A DNA stretch of 64,000 bases from Nymphaea colorata (taxonomy: Eukaryota > Streptophyta > Magnoliopsida > Nymphaeales > Nymphaeaceae): positions 9,142,334-9,206,333 of the forward strand of contig NC_045147.1 of NCBI RefSeq assembly GCF_008831285.2. Direction: 5' to 3'. Numbering within the stretch: the stretch's first letter is position 1; the number at the start of each line of letters is the position of its first letter. This document shows, in pieces, positions 1 through 10,176 of the stretch. Position numbers and translations under genes: made by a program. The notes beneath the pieces are model-generated. The model was given only the letters and a program-made list of their open reading frames with translations, made no database searches and was not told where the DNA came from.

Positions 1-288
1 CTGGATGGTCAGTCTCCTTATTCTACCCTGTGGCCTACTCAGAATCCGTGGCCTCTTACTCCTCGTGTCTTTGGGTGCAGTTGTTTTGTGCATAATCATA
101 GCCCTACTCTCAAAAAACTTGATCCCCGGTCTATTAAAGGAGTTTTCTTAGGGTACTCTTCCACTCAGAAGGGGTATAAATGTGTGGATCCCACTACTTC
201 CAAAGTATATGTTTCGAGGGATGTCACATTTCATGAACATGAGTCGTATTTTCCGGTGAATACTCTTCAGGGGGAGTGTCTTGGGAAC
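1..288 (+). mobile_element. Ty1/copia integrase fragment (element Z)
   Basis: The plus strand encodes the end of a copia integrase core and the integrase/RT linker, with recognisable pieces PRVFGCSCFVH, KKLDPRSIKGVFLGYSSTQ and YVSRDVTFHEHESYF. These align closely with the same part of the complete element at 1251-6698, so this is a related copia element read in the plus direction. It stops abruptly at 288, where the LTR of the minus-strand copia element begins. The start lies outside the window. It is a remnant host for the next insertion and cannot encode a functional protein here. Confidence 0.85.
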
Positions 289-528
289 TGTAGAAACAAA
301 ATGTGCACGAGAGTAGAAGAAAGCACACAGATGTAACGTGGAAAACCCTCGACTCGAGGGAAGAAAAACCACGGGTGAGGAGGTCTGGTGCCCACTAGCC
401 TCCAGACACTCTCTCTCTTCAACACTTCATTAACTCAAAGATTAGGGTTTACAGAAGTATAAGTAGTCCTAATTAGGACAAACCGGATCGGGTACGGATC
501 CGGACCCGAACAACAAAACCCGTCAACA
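289..528 (-). repeat. 3' LTR of copia element B
   Basis: Read on the minus strand the segment starts TGTTGACGGG just after a purine-rich tract (AACTTGAGGGAGAG) and ends TTTGTTTCTACA, giving TG...CA ends and 240 bp. It follows the RNase H end of element B and has the same plan as the LTR of element A (the motifs GTGGTTTTTC, GAGGGTTTTCCACGTTACAT and TTTCTACA) but differs at many positions, so the families are related but not identical. The five bases outside it (284-288, GGAAC) would be its target duplication; the partner copy was not found because the other end of B is missing. Confidence 0.8.
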
Positions 529-1250
529 CTCTCCCTCAAGTTGGGCATACATATCAAACATGCCCAACTTGGATACATTTCTCTCAAATGGAGTTACACT
601 TAAGGCCTTGGTTAGGACATCAGCAGTTTGGTCTTCAGACTTCATGTAAGGTAGCGTTAATTCCTTAGCATCAATTCTTTCTCTGATGAAGTGACGGTCG
701 ATCTCCACATGCTTTGTTCGATCATGAAGAACCGGGTTGTTAGCCAAGTTAATTGCAGACTTGTTATCACAATACATCCTCATAGGCCCTTCAATCTCTA
801 TTCCAATATCTGTCAGTAAGATCTTCAGCCATAACAATTCTGATACCCCAGTAGCCACAGCCCTATATTCAGCCTCTGCACTCGAGCGGGAACACACATC
901 TTGTCTCTTGCTTCTCCAAACAACTAAATTTCCCCCCAAGTAGACGCAGTATCCTGAAGTAGATCTTCTGGTGTCAACACAGCCTGCCCAGTCTGCATCA
1001 GAATACCCTTCAACTTCAATAGATCTTTGTTGCACATATAGAAGTCCCTTTCCGGGATTCTTCTTCAAGTAGCACAAAATTCTATCTACAGCCTTCAAGT
1101 GCATATCTGTAGGTGCATGCATGAACAGGCTCATCATATTTACAGCAAATGTGATATCAGGTCTAGTCAGAGTGAGATAAATCAGTTTGCCAACTAGACG
1201 TTGATATCTCCCTTTAGCTTCTCCACACAATAGTTCTCCATCTTTGCTAC
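523..1250 (-). pseudogene. Copia element B: RNase H end of pol
   Basis: The minus strand encodes the last part of a copia RT and the whole RNase H domain: RYQRLVGKLIYLTLTRPD, YSDADWAGCVDTRRSTSGY, SSAEAEYRAVA, MYCDNKSAINLANNPVLHD and TADVLTKAL. The acidic residues of RNase H (DADW, EAEY, CDNKS) are present. Reading continues in frame across the site where element A is inserted: removing A and one copy of its GCTAC duplication joins 6699 onward to 1250 without a frame change. The stop codon lies inside the first bases of the LTR (TGT TGA), as in element A. It is part of a broken element, so it is scored as a pseudogene. Confidence 0.85.
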
Positions 1251-1497
1251 TGTTGATAGTTTGTGGGTTTCGGGTCCGGATCCATACCCGACCCGCCTTG
1301 TAGCCCGTTTTGGGCTCTACTTAAGTCTTGTAACCCTAATCCTTAAGTGAATGATTATCTTAAGAGAGAGAGAGTCTGGCTGCTAGTGGGCACCAACTCC
1401 TCCTCATTCGTGGTTTTTTCTCCCTCGTGTTGAGGGTTTTCCACGTTACATCGTGATCATTGTTGCTCTTCGTCTCCTTCTTGTTCGTATTTCTACA
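1251..1497 (+). repeat. 5' LTR of copia element A
   Basis: Starts TGTTGATAGTTTG and ends TTGTTCGTATTTCTACA, 247 bp. It is nearly identical to 6454-6698. It should hold the promoter and polyadenylation signals of the element, but no clear TATA box was identified. The boundary is fixed on the left by the GCTAC target duplication and on the right by the primer-binding site. Confidence 0.96.
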
Positions 1498-1510
1498 TGG
1501 TATCAGAGCC
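1498..1510 (+). other. Primer-binding site (initiator tRNA-Met type)
   Basis: TGGTATCAGAGCC follows the LTR end (CTACA) with no gap. TGGTATCAGAGC is the standard complement to the 3' end of plant initiator tRNA-Met used by many copia and gypsy elements to prime minus-strand DNA. Confidence 0.93.
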
Positions 1511-2130
1511 GTGAAGTTCCGGCGTTTCTGGTTTGTCTTTTGCCCGTGTTGGAGGAGGATTCGCCTGGCACTGTTCATTGACTCGCCTGGCACTGTTCAT
1601 CGTCTCGCCCGGCCCTGTTCATCGCCCGTGCCCGACGCTCGTGTCCGAGCTTCGCCCGACGCCCGACGCCAGTGCCCAGCACCGCCCTGAGCTTCGTCTG
1701 TCGCCCCGCCGCCGTCTCCGCCCAGCGCCGCCCATGATCAGCGCCGCTCAGGATTCCGCCGTCTCCGCCTAGCGACGACCGGCCCAGCGACGCTCTGCCC
1801 AGCGGCTTTCCTCTCTGTCATCCGGCGCATCGTCCACCGCCGTGTCTTTTTCCGGCGGTCTGCTTCCGCCGGTGCGCCGCTCTGCCTGGTTCCGGCGGTC
1901 TGTTTCCGCCCAGCGCAGCGCCGTTCTGCCTGAGCGGCTGCCTCTCTGTTGTCTGCTCAGTCGCTTCCGCCCAGCGTCGGCCTGCCCAGCGACCCTCTGT
2001 CCAGCAGCGTTCTGCTTCGTTTTGTCCGTTGCCTGCTCTCTGCCTTGTTTTTGGTGTTGTATTGTGTTGTTGCTCCCTGCTGCCCTTGCTGCCTACTGGG
2101 CTTCACCCGTAGCTAGACTGGTCTGTGATT
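1511..2130 (+). other. Untranslated leader of element A
   Basis: A 620-bp stretch between primer-binding site and the gag start. It is C-rich and built of imperfect short repeats such as CGCCCAGCG, CTGCCCAGCG and TTCCGCC(G/C). Open frames here are by-products of the composition and match no retrotransposon protein. The real start is ATG at 2131 (context ATTATGGCA); reading back to GTG at 2125 adds only two codons. Confidence 0.7.
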
Positions 2131-5100
2131 ATGGCAGCCTCTTCCTCGTCAACCGTCAACACCAATCCCACTGAAATAGGGGCTTTTAGAACTGAGAATG
2201 TTCCCATGCAGGTCATCACTCTTCGCCTCACCAAGGCTAATTATTTCTCGTGGTCGCCTGCTATGACCATGGGGATTGCTGGCCGTGGTCGCATGGCCTA
2301 TATTGATGGGAGCAACCCTGAACCAGCAAGAACAAGTGATGTGTGGCATACTTGGTTTCTTGAGGATAATCAAGTGAAAACTTGGATTGTCAATTCTGTT
2401 TCCGCCGATATTCAGCCCCTTATCCTTCGGAAGAAGACTGCTAGAGACATGTGGGTGGTCCTCGAGCAAATGTATGGCCAAAAGAAGACCGCAATTCGTA
2501 CTTACCAAGTAATGAAGACAGTCTATGGCATTCGACAAGGGACCTCGTCTGTTGCAGAGTACTATGGGGCTTTGAAAGCCAAGTGGGAAGAGCTTGACTA
2601 TCATTCTGATATTCCTTGGCATTGTCCCCATGATCAGGCGCTCTATGTTGCTCATGAATGGGAAAACAGGGTGTTCCTATTTTTAGCAGGTTTAAATGAT
2701 GAGTTTGAAGGTGTTCGAAGCCAGATTTTGAATTCAGGGGAGGTGTCTAGTATTGAAGATGTGTACTCCTGTGTTGAAGCGGAAGAACAGAGAAGGCTTG
2801 TTACACAAGAAGGGAAGAGGGAACTTGTGCCCTATAACGAGAGATCTGCTCTCGTGAGTCGTGGTCCTGGCGGCCCATCTAGGTCTCTTCGCCGGTGCAC
2901 TCACTGCAAGAAGACAGGTCACACTGTGGATTATTGCTGGGATCTTCATCCAGAAAAGAAGGGGAACAGAGGGAGATCTTTGACTGGGAGAACGCCTGTG
3001 TCTGAGGTGCAAGCCACCTCTAGTGGAGAAAAAGTCTCCATTTCTGCTGACCAGCTTCGTGAACTAAGGGCTTATTTGGGCAGGCTCGATGTCAACAAGA
3101 CTGAGACCTCAGAGGGAACTACAGCTAATCATGCTCTTGCAGTTATTGGCAATCAAGGTAACTCTTCTGTGGGGGAATGGATTGTCGATAGTGGTGCTAC
3201 TCATCACATGACAGGTAATCCAAAATTGTTTCATGAGTATAAGTTGTCCTCGGGAAGGGAACATGTTTCTCTTGCAGATGGTTCCTCTACCTGTGTGGCA
3301 GGCGAAGGCACTCTGTCCTTGTTGGACAAATTTCATGTGCAGGGCGCTTTACATGTTCCCCAGTTTCCTTTAAATCTCTTATCAGTCAGTAGACTTACTA
3401 AAGAATTGAATTGTGAACTTATATTCTCTGCCGATCGTTGTGTTTTGCAGGACTTGGTGACAGGGAAGAGGATTGGGATTGGTTTAGCTTCTGATGGATT
3501 ATATCGTCTTCCCATACGTGTGGCTACTGCTCTGTTGACAGCGATCCGCAAGACAGATAAGAGAAGAGAAGATTGTCTTCAGTCTTTTATGTACTGGCAT
3601 GAACGTTTTGGGCATTTACCTTTTGGGATTTTGAAACATTTGTTTCCAGACTTGTGTTCCTCCTTTGATGTGTCTTCCATTTCTTGTGATGTTTGTCAGT
3701 TTGCCAAACATGTGAGGGCTTCGTACCCTCTTTCTTCTAGTTGTGCTAATGAAGCTTTTTCCCTGATTCACTCTGATGTATGGGGACCTTCGGGCATTTA
3801 TACCCGTCAAGGTTTCCAGTATTTTATCACTTTCATTGATGATTTCTCTCGTGCTACATTTATATACTTGTTTAAAGACCGCAGCGAGGTTCCTCGAATC
3901 ATCGAGACATTTATTCTTCTTGTGCATACCCAGTATGGTGCGAATGTTAAAACTTTCAGGTCCGATAATGCCCGTGAGTACATGTGTCGGCCTGTTGAGG
4001 AGTTTCTTAGACAACGGGGGATTGTTCACGAGACATCTTGTAGTTACACCCCCCCTCAAAATGGGGTAGCTGAAAGGAAAAATCGTCAACTTCTTAATGT
4101 CACCAGGGCTCTTTTGTTTCAGAGAAATCTTCCTAAACACTATTGGGGTGATGCAGTTCTTACTAGTGCCTATCTTATTAACCGCATGCCCAGTCGTGTT
4201 TTGAATGGTAGGACTCCCCACTCGTTGCTTCCTGGCAGTCGTCCACCATTTCCTCTTCCTCCTCGTGTTTTTGGTTGTGTATGTTTTATCCATGATCACA
4301 GTCCAAATGTCAAGAAACTTGATCCTAGGTCTATCAAAGGTGTCTTTGTTGGATACTCCCCTACGCAAAAAGGATACAAATGTATTGATCCTATTACTGG
4401 TCGAGCTTATGTTACGAGGGATGTTACCTTCTTGGAACATGCCTCTTACTTTGGTGCGAATCCTCTTCAGGGGGAGCAGTCTGTGGGCAGGGAAGAGTAT
4501 TCTCAGAGACAGGAACTTCAGTTTATAGATTTTTTGGACTACAAGAAAGCAGAATCACTTAATACTGTTGATGTGCCTGAGAAGGAGGAAAGGGGTGACA
4601 ATAGCATTGAGAAGGAAGGCCCTCAGTTGTTTGGACAGTTCTACTCTAGACGAGGTACTCGGACAGAGGTGATGACTTGTGATGTTAGATCTACTTCCAA
4701 TCCCAATGCCACTCCTTCCCTGGATGAACCAAGTCCTATCGAGGAGACCGTGGAGACCCATGATGAGGTTGAAAAGAAGAATGACGATCTTCCCATTGCC
4801 CTGAGAAAGGGTGTCAGGTCATGTACTCAACACCCCATTGGTAATTTTGTTTCTTATTCCAGACTTAGGAAAAATTACAAGTGCTTTGTTTCTACTCTTT
4901 CTTTGGCTGTGATTCCCAGGACTGTCGCTGAAGCTCAAAGTGACTCCAAGTGGGCTGATGCAATGAAAGAAGAAATAGATGCCCTAAGAAGAAACTTGAC
5001 ATGGGAAGTGGTGAAGATTCCTGAAGCCGCTCACCTAGTTGGATCCAAATGGGTGTATACCATCAAGTACAAACCAGATGGGAGTGTTGAAAGATATAAA

Positions 5101-6459
5101 GCTAGACTTGTGGCCAAGGGGTTTAGCCAGAAATATGGAATTGATTACTTGGAAACCTTTGCTCCTGTTGCGAAAATGAAGACTGTGAGGGTGGTTATAT
5201 CCCTAGCTGTGATGAAGGAGTGGAAGATGTATCAACTGGATGTTAAGAATGCATTCCTCAATGGTGACCTCGAAGAAGAAGTATATATGCATATGCCTCC
5301 AGGATATGAAGAACCAAAAATGTGTTGTAAGCTGAAAAAGGCATTGTATGGCCTTAAGCAATCGCCTAGAGCGTGGTTTGAACGACTGAGAAGAGTGATG
5401 ATACGTCATGGATACAAACAAGGAAATGGAGATCACACTCTGTTTGTGAAGAAGAAGGAGAGCAAGGTTACTCTCCTGCTCGTCTACGTAGATGACATGA
5501 TTGTTACTGGAGATGATGAGGAGGAGATTATCAAGCTAAAAGGGTTACTGGCTACTGAATTCGACCTCAAAGATCTTGGCAAACTAAGGTATTTTCTTGG
5601 TATGGAGGTTGCTAGGTCTAGTACTGGTCTTGTACTAAACCAAAGGAAATATACATTAGATCTGCTGGAAGAAACTGGTAAATTGGGATGTAGACCTACT
5701 CCTACCCCTTTTGACACTGGGCACAAGTTGAGTCTTAGAGATGGAGAGCCTCTCTGTGAAGAAGACAAGGGAAGATATCAACGTCTGGTTGGGAAGCTAA
5801 TCTATCTTACCCTCACGAGACCTGATATCACCTTTGCGGTGAATGTTTTGAGCCAATTCATGCATGCGCCAACCGATGCACATCTGAAGGCTGTGGACAG
5901 AGTGCTATGCTACCTGAAGAAAAATCCTGGTAAGGGACTCCTGTATGTGAAACAAGAGACTGTGGAAATCGAGGGCTATTCTGATGCGGATTGGGCAGGT
6001 TGTGGTGATACCAGACGATCCACTACAGGGTACTGTGTCTACTTGGGAGGAAACCTTGTTGTATGGAGGAGCAAGAGACAGGATGTTTGCTCTAGATCCA
6101 GTGCAGAGGCAGAATATAGGGCAGTTGCTATGGGAGTGTCAGAGTTATTGTGGTTGAAGATATTGTTGACTGACATTGGAATAGAGATTGAAGGACCTAT
6201 GAAGATGTATTGTGATAACAAGTCTGCAATCAACTTAGCCAACAATCCTGTTCTTCACGACAGAACAAAACATGTTGAAATTGATCGTCACTTCATTCGG
6301 GAAAGGATTGATGCGAAGGAGTTGATCTTACCTTACATGAAGTCTGAAGACCAAACTGCTGATGTTCTGACGAAAGCTCTTCCTTCAGCTTCATTTGAGA
6401 GAAATGTATCCAAGTTGGGCATGTTTGATATGTATGCCCAACTTGAGGGGGAGTGTTGA
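2131..6459 (+). CDS. Copia Gag-Pol polyprotein, intact (1442 aa)
   Basis: One uninterrupted frame encodes all functions for particle formation, processing, reverse transcription and integration. Gag is followed by a CCHC zinc knuckle near residue 256 (CTHCKKTGHTVDYC), an aspartic protease with DSG at about 353-355, the integrase HHCC finger (H490, H495, C519, C522), and the integrase triad D549, D612, E648, with 35 residues between the last two. RT carries YVDD at about 1119-1122. RNase H carries acidic residues in DADW (about 1285), EAEY (about 1326-1328) and CDNKS (about 1362). The length fits a one-frame copia polyprotein. Gag and Pol share one frame with no shift, so Gag excess must come from another mechanism. 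The last cysteine codon and the TGA stop are the first six bases of the 3' LTR. Confidence 0.97.
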   Translation: MAASSSSTVNTNPTEIGAFRTENVPMQVITLRLTKANYFSWSPAMTMGIAGRGRMAYIDGSNPEPARTSDVWHTWFLEDNQVKTWIVNSVSADIQPLILRKKTARDMWVVLEQMYGQKKTAIRTYQVMKTVYGIRQGTSSVAEYYGALKAKWEELDYHSDIPWHCPHDQALYVAHEWENRVFLFLAGLNDEFEGVRSQILNSGEVSSIEDVYSCVEAEEQRRLVTQEGKRELVPYNERSALVSRGPGGPSRSLRRCTHCKKTGHTVDYCWDLHPEKKGNRGRSLTGRTPVSEVQATSSGEKVSISADQLRELRAYLGRLDVNKTETSEGTTANHALAVIGNQGNSSVGEWIVDSGATHHMTGNPKLFHEYKLSSGREHVSLADGSSTCVAGEGTLSLLDKFHVQGALHVPQFPLNLLSVSRLTKELNCELIFSADRCVLQDLVTGKRIGIGLASDGLYRLPIRVATALLTAIRKTDKRREDCLQSFMYWHERFGHLPFGILKHLFPDLCSSFDVSSISCDVCQFAKHVRASYPLSSSCANEAFSLIHSDVWGPSGIYTRQGFQYFITFIDDFSRATFIYLFKDRSEVPRIIETFILLVHTQYGANVKTFRSDNAREYMCRPVEEFLRQRGIVHETSCSYTPPQNGVAERKNRQLLNVTRALLFQRNLPKHYWGDAVLTSAYLINRMPSRVLNGRTPHSLLPGSRPPFPLPPRVFGCVCFIHDHSPNVKKLDPRSIKGVFVGYSPTQKGYKCIDPITGRAYVTRDVTFLEHASYFGANPLQGEQSVGREEYSQRQELQFIDFLDYKKAESLNTVDVPEKEERGDNSIEKEGPQLFGQFYSRRGTRTEVMTCDVRSTSNPNATPSLDEPSPIEETVETHDEVEKKNDDLPIALRKGVRSCTQHPIGNFVSYSRLRKNYKCFVSTLSLAVIPRTVAEAQSDSKWADAMKEEIDALRRNLTWEVVKIPEAAHLVGSKWVYTIKYKPDGSVERYKARLVAKGFSQKYGIDYLETFAPVAKMKTVRVVISLAVMKEWKMYQLDVKNAFLNGDLEEEVYMHMPPGYEEPKMCCKLKKALYGLKQSPRAWFERLRRVMIRHGYKQGNGDHTLFVKKKESKVTLLLVYVDDMIVTGDDEEEIIKLKGLLATEFDLKDLGKLRYFLGMEVARSSTGLVLNQRKYTLDLLEETGKLGCRPTPTPFDTGHKLSLRDGEPLCEEDKGRYQRLVGKLIYLTLTRPDITFAVNVLSQFMHAPTDAHLKAVDRVLCYLKKNPGKGLLYVKQETVEIEGYSDADWAGCGDTRRSTTGYCVYLGGNLVVWRSKRQDVCSRSSAEAEYRAVAMGVSELLWLKILLTDIGIEIEGPMKMYCDNKSAINLANNPVLHDRTKHVEIDRHFIRERIDAKELILPYMKSEDQTADVLTKALPSASFERNVSKLGMFDMYAQLEGEC
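6440..6453 (+). other. Polypurine tract of element A
   Basis: The bases just before the 3' LTR read CAACTTGAGGGGGAG; the GAGGGGGAG core directly abuts the LTR start TGTTGATAG. This is the usual position and composition of the plus-strand priming site. It overlaps the end of the coding region, where it encodes the C-terminal EGE residues. Confidence 0.85.
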
Positions 6460-6698
6460 TAGTTTGTGGGTTTCGGGTCCGGATCCATACCCGACCCGCC
6501 TTGTAGCCCGTTTTGGGCTCTACAAGTCTTGTAACCCTAATCCTTAAGTGAATGATTATCTTAAGAGAGAGAGAGTCTGGCTGCTAGTGGGCACCAACTC
6601 CTCCTCATTCGTGGTTTTTTCTCCCTCGTGTTGAGGGTTTTCCACGTTACATCGTGATCATTGTTGCTCTTCGTCTCCTTCTTGTTTGTATTTCTACA
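6454..6698 (+). repeat. 3' LTR of copia element A
   Basis: 245 bp, TGTTGATAG to TTTCTACA, almost identical to the 5' LTR. It is followed at once by the second GCTAC target copy (6699-6703). Its first six bases double as the last codon and stop of the polyprotein. Confidence 0.96.
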
Positions 6699-9600
6699 GC
6701 TACTAAGTTTATGCCCGGCATCTATAGGAGTAGAGGCTGGTCTGCATCCCAGTTTTCCTGTCTCCTTTAGTAGATCCAGGGTATACTTCCTTTGACTAAG
6801 TACAAGAGTTGTACCTGATCTAGCAATTTCAATACCTAGAAAATACTTCAGCTTACCAAGATCTTTTAGATCGAATTCAATAGATAGTAAACCCTTTAAT
6901 CTTGCTATCTCTTCCTTATCATCACCTGTAACAATCATATCATCAACATAAACCAATAGTAGAGTAACTTTACTCTCTCTTCTCTTTACAAACAGGGTAT
7001 GATCTCCATTTCCTTGTTTGTAGCCATGTTTCTTCATAACAAGTCTGAGCCGTTCAAACCATGCTCGGGGAGACTGTTTCAGCCCATACAAAGCTTTCTT
7101 CAATTTACAGCATTTTCCAGGCTTCTCAAAACCTGGTGGCATGCACATGTACACTTCCTCTTCGAGATCTCCATTGAGAAAGGCATTTTTTACATCAAGT
7201 TGGCACATCTCCCAACCCTTCAGCACCGCCAATGAAATAATAACTCTAACAGTCTTCATCTTTGCAACAGGAGCAAACGTCTCTAAGTAGTCGATCCCAT
7301 ATTTCTAACTGAACCCCTTGGCCACCAAACGTGCTTTGTACCTCTCAATGCTCCCATCTGGTTTGTACTTAACAGTGTAGACCCACTTCGACCCAACCAA
7401 GTGGGCTGCTTCAGGAATATCAACCACCTCCCATGTCTGATTTCTGTCTAAAGCTTTCATCTCTTCTTTCATTGCATGAGACCACTTAGTGTCACCCTGA
7501 GCCTCTGTAGCATTCCTGGGAATCACAACCACAGCCAAGGAGGATACAAAACATTTATAGTCAGTGCTCAATCTAGAGTAAGATACGAAGTTACCAATAG
7601 GGTGCTGGGTACATGACCTGACCCCCTTTCTCAAGGCAATAGGAAGATCCTCCTTCTCTTTTCCAGTCTGAATTTCTCTTCCAACATCTTGCTTCTGAAC
7701 ACGACTTGGATCATCCAAGGAAGAAGTAGGATTGGGATTCGGTGTAACCTCCTCATCATCAATCACCTTGTCAGTACAAGCTCTTCTCCTGGAATACACC
7801 TGTCCAAACATACGATTACCCTCTTGTTCTGTCACCAAAGGATGCTCTCCCTCCTTCTCCTGTTCATGTACATCAGTAGTCGTCCCCTCTTCATCTTTGC
7901 CAAGCACCTTGGCAACAGGATTCTCTTCACGCCTGTAATCCATAAAGTCTGTAAACTGAATTTCCTGTGTGGGAGAATACTCTTCCTTAGACATTAATTT
8001 CTCCCCCTGAAGAGAATTCTCACCAAAATAGGAGACATGTTCCAAGAATGTGACATCTTTGGTAATGTGAAGACGACCAGTGGTAGGATCTAGACATTTA
8101 TAACCTTTTTGAGTGGAAGAATACCCAAGAAAGATGCCCTTAATAGATTTGGGATCAAGTTTTTTCACATTGGGGCTGTGGTTATGTATGAAACACACAC
8201 ATCCAAAGACTCGAGGAGGAAGATGAAAAGGTTGACTACTCCCTGGAAGCATAGAGTAGGGAGTACGACCCTTTAGCACACGACTAGGCATGCGATTAAT
8301 CAAGTAGACACTAGTAAGGATTGCATCACCCCAATAGTATTTTGGGAGATTTCTTTGGAACAGTATGGCTCGGGTGACATTGAGCAACTGACGATTTTTC
8401 CTCTCAGCAACCCCATTTTGAGGGGGGGTATAACTACAGGATGTCTCATGAACAATCCCCCTCTTTCGAAAGAATTCTTCAACAGTGAGACACAGATATT
8501 CACGAGCATTATCAGACCGAAAGGTCTTGACAGAATTTCCATATTGGTTTTCCACTAGGAGGATGAAAGTTTCAATAATGTGAGGCACCTCACTACGATC
8601 TTTCAACAAATACACAAAGGTACATCTTGAATAATCATCTATAAAAGTTATAAAGTATTGAAAACCACCACGAGAATGAATGCCCGAAGGCCCCCACACA
8701 TCATAATGAACCAAGGAGAAAGCTTTATTAGAACGACTATTTGAAATTGGATAAGAAGCTCTAACATGCTTCGCAAACTGACACACATCACATGATAACA
8801 TGGAAATGGTTAAACTAGAACATAGTTCAGGGAACAAATGTTTCAAAATCCCAAATGAGAGATGACCAAGGCGTTCATGCCAAAACAAAAATAATTGACG
8901 ACACTCTTCCTCCTTCTTCTCTGTTCTGCTGACATAAGAGCTGTGACAACGCGTATAGGAAGCCGATACAGCCCATCAGACACCAAACCAATCCCAATCC
9001 TCTTCCCTGTCACCAAGGCCTGCAAAACACAACGTTTTTCAGAAAATATAAGCTCACACTTCAGTTCCTTGGTAATCTTACTAACAGATAACAAATTTAA
9101 GGGAAGATGAGGAACATGTAAGGCATCATGAACTAAAAAATTATTTAACAAGGAAAGACTCCCTTTCCCTGCCACAGAAGTAAAGGAACCATCGGCAAGG
9201 GACACACGTTCCTTTCCCGAGGATAGCTTGTAGTCATGGAAAAGCTTGGGGTTGCCAGTCATGTGATGAGTGGCACCGCTGTCAACAATCCATTCACCCA
9301 TATAAGAAGTACCTTCTCCCCCTGAAACAGCCAATGCCTGATTGATCTTCACCTCATCTGGTGTATCTGCCTGACCAACATCAATCTTGCTCAAATATGC
9401 TCGTAGCTCACGAATCTGCTCTGCAGAAATAGAACCTTTCCCATCACTCAGACTTGTTGCAGACGATACAGGCTTCTTCCCACTCGAAGACCTCCCCCTA
9501 CTATCCTTCTTCTCTGGATACAGGTCCCAACAAAAATCCCTAGTATGACCAAGTTTTTTGCAATGTGTACATTTTCGAGAAGAACGAGGAGTTCCCACAG

Positions 9601-9999
9601 GGGCACGGCTAACATAGGCAGACTGTTCTTCCCCCTTTCGTCCACTAGAGAGCAGCCTTCTCTGTTCTTCAGCTTCAACACGGGAATAGACATCTTCAAT
9701 ACTAAATGATTCGTCAGAGTTAACAATCTGACTCCTTATATTTTCAAAGTCATCATTCAGTCCGGATAAGAAAAGGAATACCCTGTTTTCCCATTTATCA
9801 GTCATGTACTGCATCTGGTCGTGAGGACACCTCCATGGAATATCAGAGTGATAGTCAAGGTCCTCCCACTTAGATTTTAATGCTGCATAAAAGTCTGCAA
9901 CCGAGAGAGCACCTTGTCGCAGGGAATACACATCCTTCATAAGTTGATACACACGAACTTTCCTTTTCTTTTGGCCATACATCTGCTCCAAAATAATCT
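6699..9999 (-). pseudogene. Copia element B: gag, protease, integrase and RT, broken
   Basis: On the minus strand, from high to low coordinates, come gag with CCHC knuckle (CTHCKKLGHTRDFC), protease (IVDSGATHHMTG), integrase (FWHERLGHLSF, CDVCQFAKH, FRSDNAREY, NGVAERKN) and RT (QLDVKNAFLNGD, LLLVYVDDMIVTGDD). It closely parallels element A. Visible lesions are a frameshift between protease and integrase near 8880-8930, a nonsense codon TAG near 7303 where element A has CAG (GFSQKYG), and insertion of element A at 6699. The N-terminal third of gag, the leader and the 5' LTR are missing: similarity stops at about 10,000 (LEQMYGQKK). Apart from these breaks the frames are long, so the element is old but not ancient. 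Confidence 0.92.
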
Positions 10000-10023
10000 C
10001 TTTATATTGTCACTTGTGTTTAG

Positions 10024-10176
10024 TGTTGAATTAAGTGAAATATAATTTTCTCTCTCCTAGGGTTGCAGTGAGCCCCTAGGTCAGAGCTTCCCCGTGGTTT
10101 TTCACCTCTTTCCGAGGTTTTCCACGTATATTGTGTGTTCGTTCTCTACTCTCTCTTTGTGGTTCGTGTTTCTACA
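10024..10176 (+). repeat. Copia LTR, partial or solo (plus orientation)
   Basis: The segment runs from TGTTGAATTAAG to GGTTCGTGTTTCTACA and shares GTGGTTTTTC, GAGGTTTTCCACGT and the TTTCTACA end with the LTRs of elements A and B, but in plus orientation. It sits exactly between the broken 5' side of element B and a gypsy frame that is cut at the next base. No 5-bp duplication was found at its edges. The plus orientation matches fragment Z at 1-288, so it may be the 3' LTR of Z; that link is an inference. Confidence 0.65.

Larger units (their letters stand above)
1251..6698 (+). mobile_element. Complete, young Ty1/copia LTR retrotransposon (element A)
   Basis: All structural parts of a copia element are present: 5' LTR (1251-1497), tRNA-iMet type primer-binding site directly after it, untranslated leader, one open polyprotein (2131-6459), purine tract, and 3' LTR (6454-6698). 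A 5-bp target duplication GCTAC flanks it at 1246-1250 and 6699-6703. The LTRs differ only by a two-base indel (CTACTTAAG against CTACAAG) and one C/T change near their end, which implies recent insertion. The element is inserted in plus orientation into the RT/RNase H junction of the older minus-strand element B. Copia domain order (protease, integrase, RT, RNase H) is seen directly. Whether it is active cannot be judged from sequence alone. Confidence 0.97.

Noticed and set aside
1460-2174. Open frames in the leader of element A as a possible extra gene
   Set aside because: They consist of Pro/Arg/Ser-rich translations of C-rich repeats, overlap each other in different frames, and there is no start context or domain.
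2149-6245. Antisense and alternate-frame open frames within the copia polyprotein of element A
   Set aside because: They lie wholly over the intact 1442-codon coding region and match nothing; they are shadows.
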